The translations under genes were made by a program, and so were the position numbers. A stretch of 49,966 nucleotides of DNA. Origin: Paenibacillus alkaliterrae (lineage in GTDB: Bacteria; Bacillota; Bacilli; Paenibacillales; Paenibacillaceae). The notes beneath the pieces are model-generated. The model saw nothing but the letters and a program-made list of their open reading frames with translations, was not told the origin of the DNA and made no database searches. This document shows, in pieces, positions 9,470-17,361 of the stretch. Numbering within the stretch: position 1 is the stretch's first letter; each line of letters starts with the position of its first letter. Where the stretch lies: positions 1 through 49,966 of the forward strand of contig NZ_JAKGAP010000052.1 in the NCBI RefSeq assembly GCF_021532375.1, read 5' to 3'.

Positions 9470-9699
9470 ATGCAAACCGCACAAACACCGAAAGCAACAT
9501 TACACATCATGATTGAAGGGGACAAGGTGACAATAACTATACGGCATACATTTCAGAACTGCGACTTGGAGCAGTTGGCGAAACCGCTGAAGAAGCCATA
9601 AACAATATTTCTCTTGCATCCATGCAAAAAGTTCGTCTTCGCAAAAACCTGAAGATCAAAAATGAACTAATTTATGATACATTCGAAATGGAACTTTAA
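9470..9699 (+). pseudogene. HicB-like small protein, frameshifted
   Basis: ATG at 9470, after GAGGGGAAG, opens a frame that runs KATLHIMIEGDK and then loses its sense. One base back, the frame from about 9526 to the stop at 9699 continues as DNNYTAYISELRLGAVGETA, EEAINNISLASM and a basic end. The joined product is about 76 residues and resembles HicB-type antitoxins or related partial-RNase-H folds, which have the pattern Y-A-Y-x-E-L followed by G-x-T-x-x-E-A. The break falls at ACAAGGTGAC. No HicA-type toxin is seen next to it. Either it is a decayed orphan antitoxin or the sequence lacks one base here. Confidence 0.5.
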
Positions 9700-9714
9700 T
9701 TTTTCGATCAACCG

Positions 9715-9749
9715 AATGGAGAGGGTAGAACCACCTTCTCCATTTTTTA
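9715..9749 (+). terminator. Rho-independent terminator after the HicB-like gene
   Basis: AATGGAGAGGGT (9715-9726) pairs with ACCTTCTCCATT (9733-9744) and runs into six T. Confidence 0.8.
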
Positions 9750-9869
9750 TTGGAAATGCTTATTGAGTAAAAACACGAAATTATTCAAGTAAGTAATCAA
9801 TAAAATTTTGTGAAATTCAGAAAGGGGTATATAATCGAAATTAAGATACATGAAAGGAAGTGAATCACG

Positions 9870-10496
9870 ATGCATCTATTCTTTGATCCTTCTGTACTTC
9901 CAGTTACAACAACTGATATTGACGGGAATATACTCTACATCCGCACAAATGGCTTACATTACTACGGATACCCTGATCTTATGCTGGACCAGGGAATAGA
10001 AGATGGGGAGCAGCTGATTCTCGATATCCTGGATCGTATTTTTAGTCTCGATTTTAATATTGCAGCCATGTGGAACTACAACGGGAAATTGTTCAAACTG
10101 GAAATCGGTTCTGATGGCTTAGCTCATATTGTATTTACGGAAGTGGATGAGGCCAGAATTCTCACTATTTTGAACCCGGTAACTGGTGTTCCAGCTAAAC
10201 ATAAATCCAAAGGACTGGAGGATTTATTTAACCATCCAGAAGCGGAAGTAGAGGGAGATGTCCTTTACGGACGTGAGATTCTTGGATACTTGATGGATCA
10301 AGTGAAAAATGGAGAGGTATATGACCAGGATACAAACATTACGTTTGAGGAGAATCTTTATCTTATCCATTTAACTAGTGATCGTTTCGGGAGTACGGTT
10401 GTTCAAATCCATCTCGACAAGATTTTTGATGTTGTAAAAAAGAAGGCCAAAACGCACAAAGAGAGAAAAGTAAGTTATCTGCAGAGAGTAAAATAG
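9870..10496 (+). CDS. Unrecognised 208-residue protein of the transfer region
   Basis: It starts at ATG 9870 with GAAAGGAAGTG upstream. The protein is acidic and soluble, without membrane segments, and mixes beta-type N-terminal sequence (TDIDGNILYIRTNGLHYYGY) with a helical middle and a strongly basic C-terminus (KKKAKTHKERK). I recognise no domain. It sits between the coupling-protein gene and the S1/replication-relaxation operon and is followed by an operator-like site, so it is probably a single-gene unit within the transfer region. Confidence 0.7.
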   Translation: MHLFFDPSVLPVTTTDIDGNILYIRTNGLHYYGYPDLMLDQGIEDGEQLILDILDRIFSLDFNIAAMWNYNGKLFKLEIGSDGLAHIVFTEVDEARILTILNPVTGVPAKHKSKGLEDLFNHPEAEVEGDVLYGREILGYLMDQVKNGEVYDQDTNITFEENLYLIHLTSDRFGSTVVQIHLDKIFDVVKKKAKTHKERKVSYLQRVK

Positions 10497-10522
10497 TTCT
10501 TCATTTTTCAATAGTAGTATAG

Positions 10523-10545
10523 TAGTATATTAGTATATATATTAG
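10523..10545. promoter_or_regulatory. AT-rich operator-like site 3, upstream of the 10592 operon
   Basis: It reads AGTATATTAGTATATATATT, close to site 4 (GTATATTAGT then TAATATATATAC). It is flanked on the left by AGTAGTATAGT repeats and lies 47 bases before the ATG at 10592. Confidence 0.55.
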
Positions 10546-10591
10546 ATTATTAATCAATATACGATATTTATTCTGGAGAAAGGAGTATGTA

Positions 10592-11068
10592 ATGGGACAA
10601 GAGGCAAAGATCATTGAGGAGCTAGATTTTGTGCTTACCCATCCAGCTTGCAGTGTATTGAATTTAGAACATTTTTACAATACCTGTTTGTACGTCTATG
10701 ACTCGGTTCCCTTATTAAGCATCATCGGGCATATGAAAAGATCGAGTCCTCACTTATTGATGGAATGGTCTAGTACAAATGTAATGGTCCGGAATCTACT
10801 TGCGGATCTGGAACCTGGGGAAACGAACAATAAAGGCCAATCCCACTTCATAACAGTTACTATTGACCTCTCCAAACAGACGGCAACTGACAAGGGCATG
10901 TACCAAGTCGCATGGTCAACGAATATACCCGATGCAACAATAAAATATCACTTCAAAAAAAAGTCAATTATCGTATCCGATAGGTTAGACGGAATTGTAG
11001 ACCTGATGGGATTAAGTCTTATCGATGAAAATATGTACAATCTTTACATTAAAAAGAGGAGGAATTAA
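10592..11068 (+). CDS. Unrecognised 158-residue protein, first gene of a four-gene operon
   Basis: It has ATG at 10592 with AGAAAGGAG upstream, and the stop is 2 bases before the next ATG, so it is co-transcribed and probably translationally coupled with the S1-type gene. The sequence is a mixed alpha/beta soluble protein with no recognised motif and no membrane segment; the end is basic (IKKRRN). Its operon partners (an RNA- or DNA-binding S1-type protein, a replication-relaxation protein and a TnpB-like N-terminal protein) point to nucleic-acid handling, but this is context only. Confidence 0.7.
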   Translation: MGQEAKIIEELDFVLTHPACSVLNLEHFYNTCLYVYDSVPLLSIIGHMKRSSPHLLMEWSSTNVMVRNLLADLEPGETNNKGQSHFITVTIDLSKQTATDKGMYQVAWSTNIPDATIKYHFKKKSIIVSDRLDGIVDLMGLSLIDENMYNLYIKKRRN

Positions 11069-11070
11069 TC

Positions 11071-11919
11071 ATGAATGAAGCATTAGCAGTACATCCGATA
11101 AAGGAGTATAGAACGTCACTTCGCCGCAAAACTATTCATCAGGGAACTGTTATTGGAGTCGAAAATCATGCTCCGTTCGGGCAGAAGATGCAAGTAGCGC
11201 TCGTCGAGTTAAACAATGACTTAAAAGGATTGATCTACGAGACCCAATTCGACAAGCAAAATTACAGGTCTCTTGTTGGATTTATCGATCACACTGTCGA
11301 CTTTATGGTGCTCGATGTAACACGACTTGGCAAGGACGCTGAAAATCTCAATGTATTCGACGAGGAAAAAGGGATTGTACTACTCTCCCGAGTCCAAGCT
11401 CTTGAGGAGCTGCAGGAAGAGTTTTGGGAAACAGCAGAAATTGATCATGTTGTCACTGGCGTAGTATCCGGTTTTGAGGATGAGCGGCTCTACGTTCGTG
11501 TGAAAGGCGTTATCTGTGTTCTTCCGATCCATGACTATGAATATGACTGGACGGTATCTGGACGGAATCTCATCGCGCTCGGTACTGAACTTACCGTTAA
11601 AATCACTTTCATTGATCGCACTAAACGACAAGTCCGTGTTTCCCGCAAGGAATTGCTGGAAGATCCATGGAATCGTGTGCAGGAAAAATTCGGCGTGGAT
11701 AACTTCTATCGCGGTCAGATTATAAGCGTTGTCGAAAATGTTGGAGTTTTCGTCAAACTGGCACCCGGCATTGAAGCATTAGCCTGGTATCCTGATGAAA
11801 GAAAAATGCCGAAGGACGGCGTTCTGGTTGGTAAAACATGCACGGTTCGAATAAAAAACGTAAACCCGAAGAGTAGACGGATCGGGACAAAAATCATTGA
11901 TTTCCCGCATGAAATTTAA
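11071..11919 (+). CDS. S1/OB-fold repeat protein, probable RNA- or ssDNA-binding
   Basis: The 282-residue protein contains repeated S1-type OB folds. The clearest is at residues 215-275: FYRGQIISVVENVGVFVKLA, then GIEALAW and CTVRIKNVNPKSRRIG, the normal S1 order of strands. A second, degenerate copy spans about 125-195 (VTGVVSGFEDERLYVRVKG), and a third spans 20-90. It starts at ATG 11071 behind AGAGGAGGAATT. S1 domains bind single-stranded nucleic acid; ribosomal S1 and PNPase carry the same fold, but no catalytic domain is present here. In this operon it could protect or present single-stranded DNA or mRNA during transfer; that role is inferred. Confidence 0.75.
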   Translation: MNEALAVHPIKEYRTSLRRKTIHQGTVIGVENHAPFGQKMQVALVELNNDLKGLIYETQFDKQNYRSLVGFIDHTVDFMVLDVTRLGKDAENLNVFDEEKGIVLLSRVQALEELQEEFWETAEIDHVVTGVVSGFEDERLYVRVKGVICVLPIHDYEYDWTVSGRNLIALGTELTVKITFIDRTKRQVRVSRKELLEDPWNRVQEKFGVDNFYRGQIISVVENVGVFVKLAPGIEALAWYPDERKMPKDGVLVGKTCTVRIKNVNPKSRRIGTKIIDFPHEI

Positions 11920-11933
11920 GAAGGAGATGGGCG

Positions 11934-11969
11934 ATGAAGCATGGAAAATCTCGTATCTCCACTGATTAA
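11934..11969 (+). other. Short leader frame overlapping the start of the next gene
   Basis: ATG 11934 has the ideal ribosome binding site AAGGAG (11921-11926), whereas the real gene's ATG 11941 is 14 bases away from it. The short frame reads MKHGKSRISTD and stops at 11969, inside the next gene. This may be a leader peptide or simply a way to load ribosomes that re-initiate at 11941. Confidence 0.35.
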
Positions 11970-12846
11970 GGCTGAGCATACAGTGGTTGCTGAAAAACCA
12001 CTCTTGGATGATCCGTATGCTTATGTAGCAAAAATCGATGATCTTACTCGTCATGAATTCTACTATATTTCCCAAAAAATCGAACAAGGGTGGATTACGG
12101 ATCGGGACGTTGAGCTCGTGAAATTCGCACACGTTCATCGTTGGATTACCCTTTCACAAATTACACGACTTTTCTTCCCTGAAGTCGAGAGGGACGAAAC
12201 GGTAAGGAAGCGAATTAACCGGTTATTGAAATACGGTTTGATTCGCAGACTTCAATGGTCAAGCTATTCTAAGCCGAAGGAAAACAAACCGAGCTTTTAT
12301 GAATTGGGAGCAAGCGGGGCAGATATTCTTAAATTTCAATATGGCACATATCTCGGTCATCGTGATCCGCGTAGTCCGAAACCAACAACTATGCTATTTC
12401 GGATGCGTTATATCGCAACGAATGAACTTTATATTCAGTTGCGTGAAACATTTGATCTTGTCCATTTCGAATTTCATCCGACCTTGGCTCTTAAAGAGGA
12501 GCAACAGGTTCCAACAGCAAAATTCGTTTTAAGAAATCCTAAAGGACGTGAAATGCCATTTTACTTGATTTGTCACAGAGAAGATGAAAAATGGGTGAAG
12601 ACAATACGTTATCAAGCAAAATTTTTCAAAGAGTATTTTGCGGAGATCGATCCGGAAGCAACACTGGTAGTCCTCGTTTCATCCGAGGATAAAGCGAACT
12701 TGGCAAGCAAGATTATTGAACAAGAAGGAGCCGATCCGATTACCTGGTTTCTAACGGATAATGACCTCTATGATCCAAACATCAAATTGAGTAAAGCTTT
12801 TTTTGCTTATCAAAACGGAGTGAAGTTTTATTATGACCTACAGTAA
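11941..12846 (+). CDS. Replication-relaxation-type protein with winged-helix N-terminus
   Basis: The 301-residue protein resembles the replication-relaxation family found on Gram-positive plasmids and conjugative elements. Residues about 55-110 form a winged helix (FAHVHRWITLSQITRLFFPE, then RKRINRLLKYGLIRRLQW), followed by a family-like central stretch (PSFYELGASGADILK) and a C-terminal alpha/beta domain. A stop lies directly upstream in the same frame, so ATG 11941 is the only start. It belongs to the four-gene operon from 10592 to 13404. The family's biochemical role is not well established; it may act at the origin of transfer or replication. The call rests on motif resemblance and context. 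Confidence 0.65.
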   Translation: MENLVSPLIKAEHTVVAEKPLLDDPYAYVAKIDDLTRHEFYYISQKIEQGWITDRDVELVKFAHVHRWITLSQITRLFFPEVERDETVRKRINRLLKYGLIRRLQWSSYSKPKENKPSFYELGASGADILKFQYGTYLGHRDPRSPKPTTMLFRMRYIATNELYIQLRETFDLVHFEFHPTLALKEEQQVPTAKFVLRNPKGREMPFYLICHREDEKWVKTIRYQAKFFKEYFAEIDPEATLVVLVSSEDKANLASKIIEQEGADPITWFLTDNDLYDPNIKLSKAFFAYQNGVKFYYDLQ

Positions 12847-12879
12847 GTCGTCCTGTGCCAGAATGGAGGGAAATATGCT

Positions 12880-13404
12880 TTGATCTATACGATGAAAATC
12901 CAACTCCTGACGGATGCAACGCAGCATGAGCAGTTGACAGACGTTACAAAACGCTTTAGTCAAGTGTGCAATCATATCAGCGAAGTTGGATTTCTCACAA
13001 AGACTTACCGTAGTAAAGTAAAGCTCTCAAAGGAATGTTACCACCAAGTAAGAAATACTTATAATCTTCCGGCGCAGATGGTTGTAAGAGCGGTTGGTAA
13101 AGTAGTAGAAGCATACAGAGCGGGAGTAGGCTCTACTGTAAAGTTTGGGGAATCTACCTCCGTCGTTTACGATACTCGACTAATAAAGTTTAAATGGATG
13201 CAAGCTGTTTCGATTGCTACATTTAATGGTCGTATAGAAGTGCCTTTTAGAGTGGCAGGATATCGCCGCGGCTCTTATGACAACCGGGTAAGCGGCCTAG
13301 CTGATTTAATTATGGAAGATGGAACATTTTATCTCCTCCTATTAGTGGATTTGCCTGAAGTACCAAGTATTACGACATTAGAGTTTGCAGATGTAGTTTC
13401 ATGA
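12880..13404 (+). CDS. TnpB-like protein consisting only of the N-terminal (WED/REC) half, no RuvC domain
   Basis: This 174-residue protein resembles the N-terminal part of IS605-type TnpB: a KIQLLTDATQHEQL opening, then YHQVRNTYNLPAQMVVRAVG, VVYDTRLIKFKW, the NGRIEVPFRVAGY strand and DGTFYLLLLVDLPEVP, which in full TnpB leads straight into RuvC-I (GVDLGI). Here the frame stops about 15 residues later and no RuvC sequence exists in any frame before the next gene, so the nuclease is absent, not merely mutated. Start is TTG 12880 (GGAGGG at 12865-12870) or ATG 12892. It is the last gene of an intact operon, and no TnpA, transposon end or omega-RNA-like repeat is visible. It may be a remnant or a nuclease-free guide-RNA or DNA-binding protein. 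Confidence 0.72.
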   Translation: MIYTMKIQLLTDATQHEQLTDVTKRFSQVCNHISEVGFLTKTYRSKVKLSKECYHQVRNTYNLPAQMVVRAVGKVVEAYRAGVGSTVKFGESTSVVYDTRLIKFKWMQAVSIATFNGRIEVPFRVAGYRRGSYDNRVSGLADLIMEDGTFYLLLLVDLPEVPSITTLEFADVVS

Positions 13405-13414
13405 AATGATACTT

Positions 13415-13437
13415 GTATATTAGTTAATATATATACA
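13415..13437. promoter_or_regulatory. AT-rich operator-like site 4, upstream of the Tad operon
   Basis: GTATATTAGT followed by TAATATATATAC (13415-13436) is the exact reverse complement of site 5 at 22791-22812. It lies 26 bases before the first gene of the Tad operon, overlapping where its promoter should be. Confidence 0.65.
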
Positions 13438-13462
13438 GTGATATTGAAGCGGGGGTGAATTC

Positions 13463-15103
13463 ATGAAAAGACTGTTTTTAATATCTGACGATAAGGACTT
13501 CGCGGAATGGATCGAAGAAGAGTTATCCGAGACAGGCAGATTTATCCGAAGCCTGGATTCATTCGATTTTTTCTTTCCCCAATGGAACGCTGCTGGAGGG
13601 GCAGACGTCATCATATTCCCTGAAACAGTTATCCCATCGGATGAAAACTTATTGAAGATATACCGGACAGTACATACGGAGTCACCCGATACCGTCTTTT
13701 TATTTATTTATCACCGAGATGAAGACGATCTGACCAATTCATTCCTAAACGACGGGAATATCTGCGTTAGCTACAATGATCTCGATACCGGTTTGTTGGA
13801 AAGTCTGATTCGTAAGGATGGTGCACCAAAAGCCCTGTCGGTAGAACAGCAACAGCCTATTCCTGAAGAAACGAAAATATCGACTTTGAAAAACGAGGTT
13901 CCGGAGAAAATTATAACCACACTGCCTCAAGAAGAAACAAAGGAAGCCACAAAACCAGTTTTACAAATTGAACCCATCCCGGAACCTATCACGAAACAGC
14001 GGCCATTTATCAAAGAGGAATCGAAGATAATTCAGGATTTACCCAAAGAACCAGCTTTTACGCCCCAATCCGACAAAGACGAGAAATTGTCAGATCGAAC
14101 ACCAGCCGAACAAGTAGTAACGGCTCCACATAGAACTCCGCCCGACGAGTCGGCGGTCGAGGTACCGAAACCTCGGAAAAAGCGCTCAACTGCAGAGCAG
14201 AAGGAAAAGCTTGATCGAATAAAAGAACGAATCATCATAGAAGAGAAGATTGTAACTATTCACGTCCCAGTACACTTCAACTCGATGCTCATATCTGTGG
14301 TAAGTCTTTATCCGCGTGCGGGAGCAACATTTATCACATCAAATTTCGCACGGATGCTAGGGGAAAACAAAGTGCCTGTTGCGGTGTTGGAACCAGTATT
14401 CGAGAATACCGGATCAACATACTACGAATTGATGCACGGAGAAGTGAATGCACCGAAGAACTGGAAATCATGGGCTGAACAGATTAAGGACTCTGGATCG
14501 GTAAAACAAGACAACTCCTGGAGCAGTCATGGAGTAACCTGGATACCGTCAAGCTTAGACCCGATTAAAGGATGGAGCGAAGAAGACAATATGAAGCTTC
14601 TTCTTTCAGCAAATAGATATCCCGTGACGCTTTGCGATATTTCTTCCCGGCACGATGACGCGCATTGCAAAAAAATCATGGCTATGTCTGATGAAATTTG
14701 GATTGTGGCAGATGGGGATCCTATCGCGTTAAACCACCACTATAAGACCATCGACAAGCTAAAGCAGGAATTCGAAAGTAAAACAATTCGCATAATCGGC
14801 AATAGATGGAATCGATATATCAAAAACTCTGAATGGAAAGAGGCAGTTTTACTCCCGCTTCTCACCCACATACCGGATCTCGGGACTATAGTGCTGAAAC
14901 AATTATGGGCCGGCAAGATGGCATGGGATGATACGAATCTCAAAAATATTCTCTCTCTTCCCTTTAAACCTATGGCTCGATCAGTAGTGGCAAAAGAAAT
15001 GTATCACTTAATCAAGAAGCAATACGGTCTTGGTGCCAAGCTGAAAAGCATATTCAGAGAAATAAAATCGCTCGATGATGAAGCCAAAACCAGAAAATAT
15101 TAG
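13463..15103 (+). CDS. CpaE-like pilus assembly protein with receiver-like N-terminus and degenerate MinD ATPase
   Basis: This 546-residue protein opens the Tad operon (ATG 13463 after GCGGGGGTG). Residues 1-115 resemble a response-regulator-type fold (KRLFLISDDKDFAEWIEEEL) as in CpaE/TadZ localisation proteins. Residues 120-265 are a Pro/Glu/Lys-rich linker ending in a coiled coil. Residues 270-520 have the SIMIBI/MinD fold, but the P-loop is altered to LYPRAGATF, lacking the normal Lys-rich GGxGKT, so ATP hydrolysis is doubtful. The later strand IWIVADGDP and the helix order fit MinD. CpaE/TadZ proteins place the pilus machine at the pole or membrane. A second, more canonical MinD-like protein follows two genes on, so this copy may be a structural partner. 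Confidence 0.75.
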   Translation: MKRLFLISDDKDFAEWIEEELSETGRFIRSLDSFDFFFPQWNAAGGADVIIFPETVIPSDENLLKIYRTVHTESPDTVFLFIYHRDEDDLTNSFLNDGNICVSYNDLDTGLLESLIRKDGAPKALSVEQQQPIPEETKISTLKNEVPEKIITTLPQEETKEATKPVLQIEPIPEPITKQRPFIKEESKIIQDLPKEPAFTPQSDKDEKLSDRTPAEQVVTAPHRTPPDESAVEVPKPRKKRSTAEQKEKLDRIKERIIIEEKIVTIHVPVHFNSMLISVVSLYPRAGATFITSNFARMLGENKVPVAVLEPVFENTGSTYYELMHGEVNAPKNWKSWAEQIKDSGSVKQDNSWSSHGVTWIPSSLDPIKGWSEEDNMKLLLSANRYPVTLCDISSRHDDAHCKKIMAMSDEIWIVADGDPIALNHHYKTIDKLKQEFESKTIRIIGNRWNRYIKNSEWKEAVLLPLLTHIPDLGTIVLKQLWAGKMAWDDTNLKNILSLPFKPMARSVVAKEMYHLIKKQYGLGAKLKSIFREIKSLDDEAKTRKY

Positions 15104-15123
15104 AACCTTGGAAGGAGATAGTC

Positions 15124-16101
15124 ATGAGTAAATGGATTTCAATGATTGTCGGGCTGCTGATAGTTGTAGGTGCGGCGATCGGATTTGCCAAGTATATGAA
15201 AGGGTATGAGCTTGACGTAACGATGATGAAAACGATCAAACCTGCGGTAATGATTCAAGCAGGGGAGTTAATAACAGCGGATATGTTGAGGGAAGTATCC
15301 ATCCCAACCGTACAGCACATGGATAATGCCATAGTCGATGGAAATGAGATTGTCGGAAAACGCGCTGTCGTCCCGATCGGAGAAATGGAAGAATTTCTTT
15401 CATGGAAAATCGGTCCGGATACGCTTTACCCGAAGAAAGGCGAAACATATATCGGATTCAAGGTTGATTTTGTAGGCGCCGTCAACAACATGATACGCCG
15501 CGGCGATAAAGTCGACGTCTACGTGGAATATAACACGCCTAAACTCCTGGATGCTGCTGGACAAGTAATTGACCCGACTATGACTGCTGATCCTTCTGCT
15601 TCGGCCATGCCCCAGGTAGCCGAGAAGATTTATAACGAAAAACTTATTCCTGGCCTAACCGTCGCATACGTGAAAGATCAAGATGGAAAAGAAATTGTAG
15701 ACAGTGCGCCGGCGACAACTCTTGGGATTCCATCAACCGGCAGCCAAAGAGACGAGGTGAACATGGAGCGTTATCGTCAAGGAGCAACGGCTCAGCCTGC
15801 TTTCATTACTTTCATAATTAGCGAAGAACAGTACGCGAAATTAGCAGAAGGGCAGAAGGAAGGCGTAATAAAATTAGGTCTTCCGCTTACCTCCAAGCCG
15901 ATCGGCACGATCATACCTGACAAGCAAACTGACACGGCCGACCCGGTAAAAGATACGGAAAGTGAAGATAAACCGGTTGAAGCAAATAAGCCTGAAGCAA
16001 ATAAACTTGAACAAGCAGTAACGCAAAATTCTCAAGCTGCAGTAGATAAGGCATCGGCAAACACTAATCCGGCTAATACCGAAGAAGGAGTTGGACAATG
16101 A
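15124..16101 (+). CDS. cpaB: CpaB/RcpC-type pilus assembly protein with SAF domain
   Basis: The 325-residue protein has one N-terminal membrane helix (residues 4-24, MIVGLLIVVGAAIGFAKYM) followed by an SAF-type domain: AVMIQAGELITADMLREVSI, then GKRAVVPIGEMEEF, and the RGDKVDVYVEY strand typical of CpaB. The tail (residues 265-325) is low-complexity Ala/Asn/Lys/Thr. Start is ATG 15124 with AAGGAGATAG. In Tad systems CpaB is an outer-face component of the pilus machine; in a Gram-positive it would face the cell wall, with the low-complexity tail possibly spanning it. Its stop overlaps the next start by 4 bases (ATGA). Confidence 0.8.
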   Translation: MSKWISMIVGLLIVVGAAIGFAKYMKGYELDVTMMKTIKPAVMIQAGELITADMLREVSIPTVQHMDNAIVDGNEIVGKRAVVPIGEMEEFLSWKIGPDTLYPKKGETYIGFKVDFVGAVNNMIRRGDKVDVYVEYNTPKLLDAAGQVIDPTMTADPSASAMPQVAEKIYNEKLIPGLTVAYVKDQDGKEIVDSAPATTLGIPSTGSQRDEVNMERYRQGATAQPAFITFIISEEQYAKLAEGQKEGVIKLGLPLTSKPIGTIIPDKQTDTADPVKDTESEDKPVEANKPEANKLEQAVTQNSQAAVDKASANTNPANTEEGVGQ

Positions 16102-17348
16102 AATTACTGATTGCTCTTACACGGCCGCAGATGGCGGAGACGATCGGCGAAATCATCCCAAAGACGGAAGAAGCTGAATTCGCATTTAATGAGAACGAAT
16201 TAAGCAAGGCATTTTCAAGGATCGGTCAACAATTAGATTACTTAGTCGTGCACGAGGACATATTTGAGGAAAAGTATCCATGGACATGGTTGAGCTATAT
16301 AAAGTCTTCAGTACCGGAGAAAACAAAGGTCCTTGTCATACTCTCGACGCAAACTGATTCTTTATATCGGGAAATCATTAAGCGAATCAGTCTTGATCTT
16401 CAAATTTCTCTCATTCAAGGTGCATTGACCGGACAAGAAATTGCCGAAGAACTGAATGGTCGAATCTTCAATAAATCGAGCTCACATGATCTTCCTGAAA
16501 CGGGGCGGGTAACGGCGGTAATGTCGGCTTCACCAAAAGACGGAGCGACAACTGTGGCAATATCGACGGCCATCTGCATGGCACAACGGATGCCAGGGAA
16601 AAACGTCTTTCTCGTCGATTTAAACCTAAAAAGTCCAGAGATTAGGGATCATTTGCATATCACAACCGATAAGGGATATCCTCTGATTCAAGCAGATTGT
16701 GATTCAGGAACCCTTGAACAAACCGCATTAGTAAAAGCCTGCGATCAAATCAAAGGCATCGACAATCTCTATATCCTTACCGGCATTCAAAGACGTGAGT
16801 GGGCTGAGAAGATAACAGTTGGAGAAATCGGTCACTTACTTTTCGTCGCCAGAAAAACCTTCGACTTTACCATCGCGGATGTGCATACATATCCCGATCA
16901 GGCTGCCACGTTAAAATGCGTAAAAGATGCAGATGAAAGGATCGTAGTCGTGCAATCAGTTATTACAAGCTATCAATCATCATGGAATGACTGGTTCAAC
17001 AGTGTATGGCAGCACTACGGTCTGACAGAAAAAGATTTCCACCTTGTTATGAACCGTGATCTCAACGGTACATTGGAAGGCCTCCAGATTGAGAAGGGGA
17101 TAGGAACGAAAATCGTTACCCGTATTCGGAATGTTGACAAGGGAGCGGGACTGAAAGCAATCAACTTCGGACAGCCATTATATCTAAATGAGGGTCCGGA
17201 ATCGAATGAATTCCGCACGAACATCCTATCTTTATCCGGCTGGTTGGCGAATAGAGCAAAGTTCGAGTTGACGGCAGTGAACAGGGATAAGAAATCGGCT
17301 TTGCGCGGCAAACAAGCTATTGGCTTCCGCCGCTTAATGCCGTGGTAA
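16098..17348 (+). CDS. cpaE: CpaE/TadZ-type MinD-like ATPase
   Basis: The 416-residue protein overlaps cpaB by 4 bases. Residues 1-125 form an atypical receiver-like domain; the MinD-type domain starts near residue 136 with a deviant Walker A region SASPKDGATTVAISTAICMA (a Ser/Thr-rich loop where canonical MinD has KGGxGKT), then VFLVDLNLKSPEIRDHL as the switch region and DFTIADVHTYPD as the Walker B-like strand. Such proteins organise the Tad machine at the membrane. Compared with the first gene of the operon it keeps more of the nucleotide-binding signature. The last 40 residues are basic. Confidence 0.78.
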   Translation: MKLLIALTRPQMAETIGEIIPKTEEAEFAFNENELSKAFSRIGQQLDYLVVHEDIFEEKYPWTWLSYIKSSVPEKTKVLVILSTQTDSLYREIIKRISLDLQISLIQGALTGQEIAEELNGRIFNKSSSHDLPETGRVTAVMSASPKDGATTVAISTAICMAQRMPGKNVFLVDLNLKSPEIRDHLHITTDKGYPLIQADCDSGTLEQTALVKACDQIKGIDNLYILTGIQRREWAEKITVGEIGHLLFVARKTFDFTIADVHTYPDQAATLKCVKDADERIVVVQSVITSYQSSWNDWFNSVWQHYGLTEKDFHLVMNRDLNGTLEGLQIEKGIGTKIVTRIRNVDKGAGLKAINFGQPLYLNEGPESNEFRTNILSLSGWLANRAKFELTAVNRDKKSALRGKQAIGFRRLMPW

Positions 17349-17361
17349 AGGGGAGAACGAA

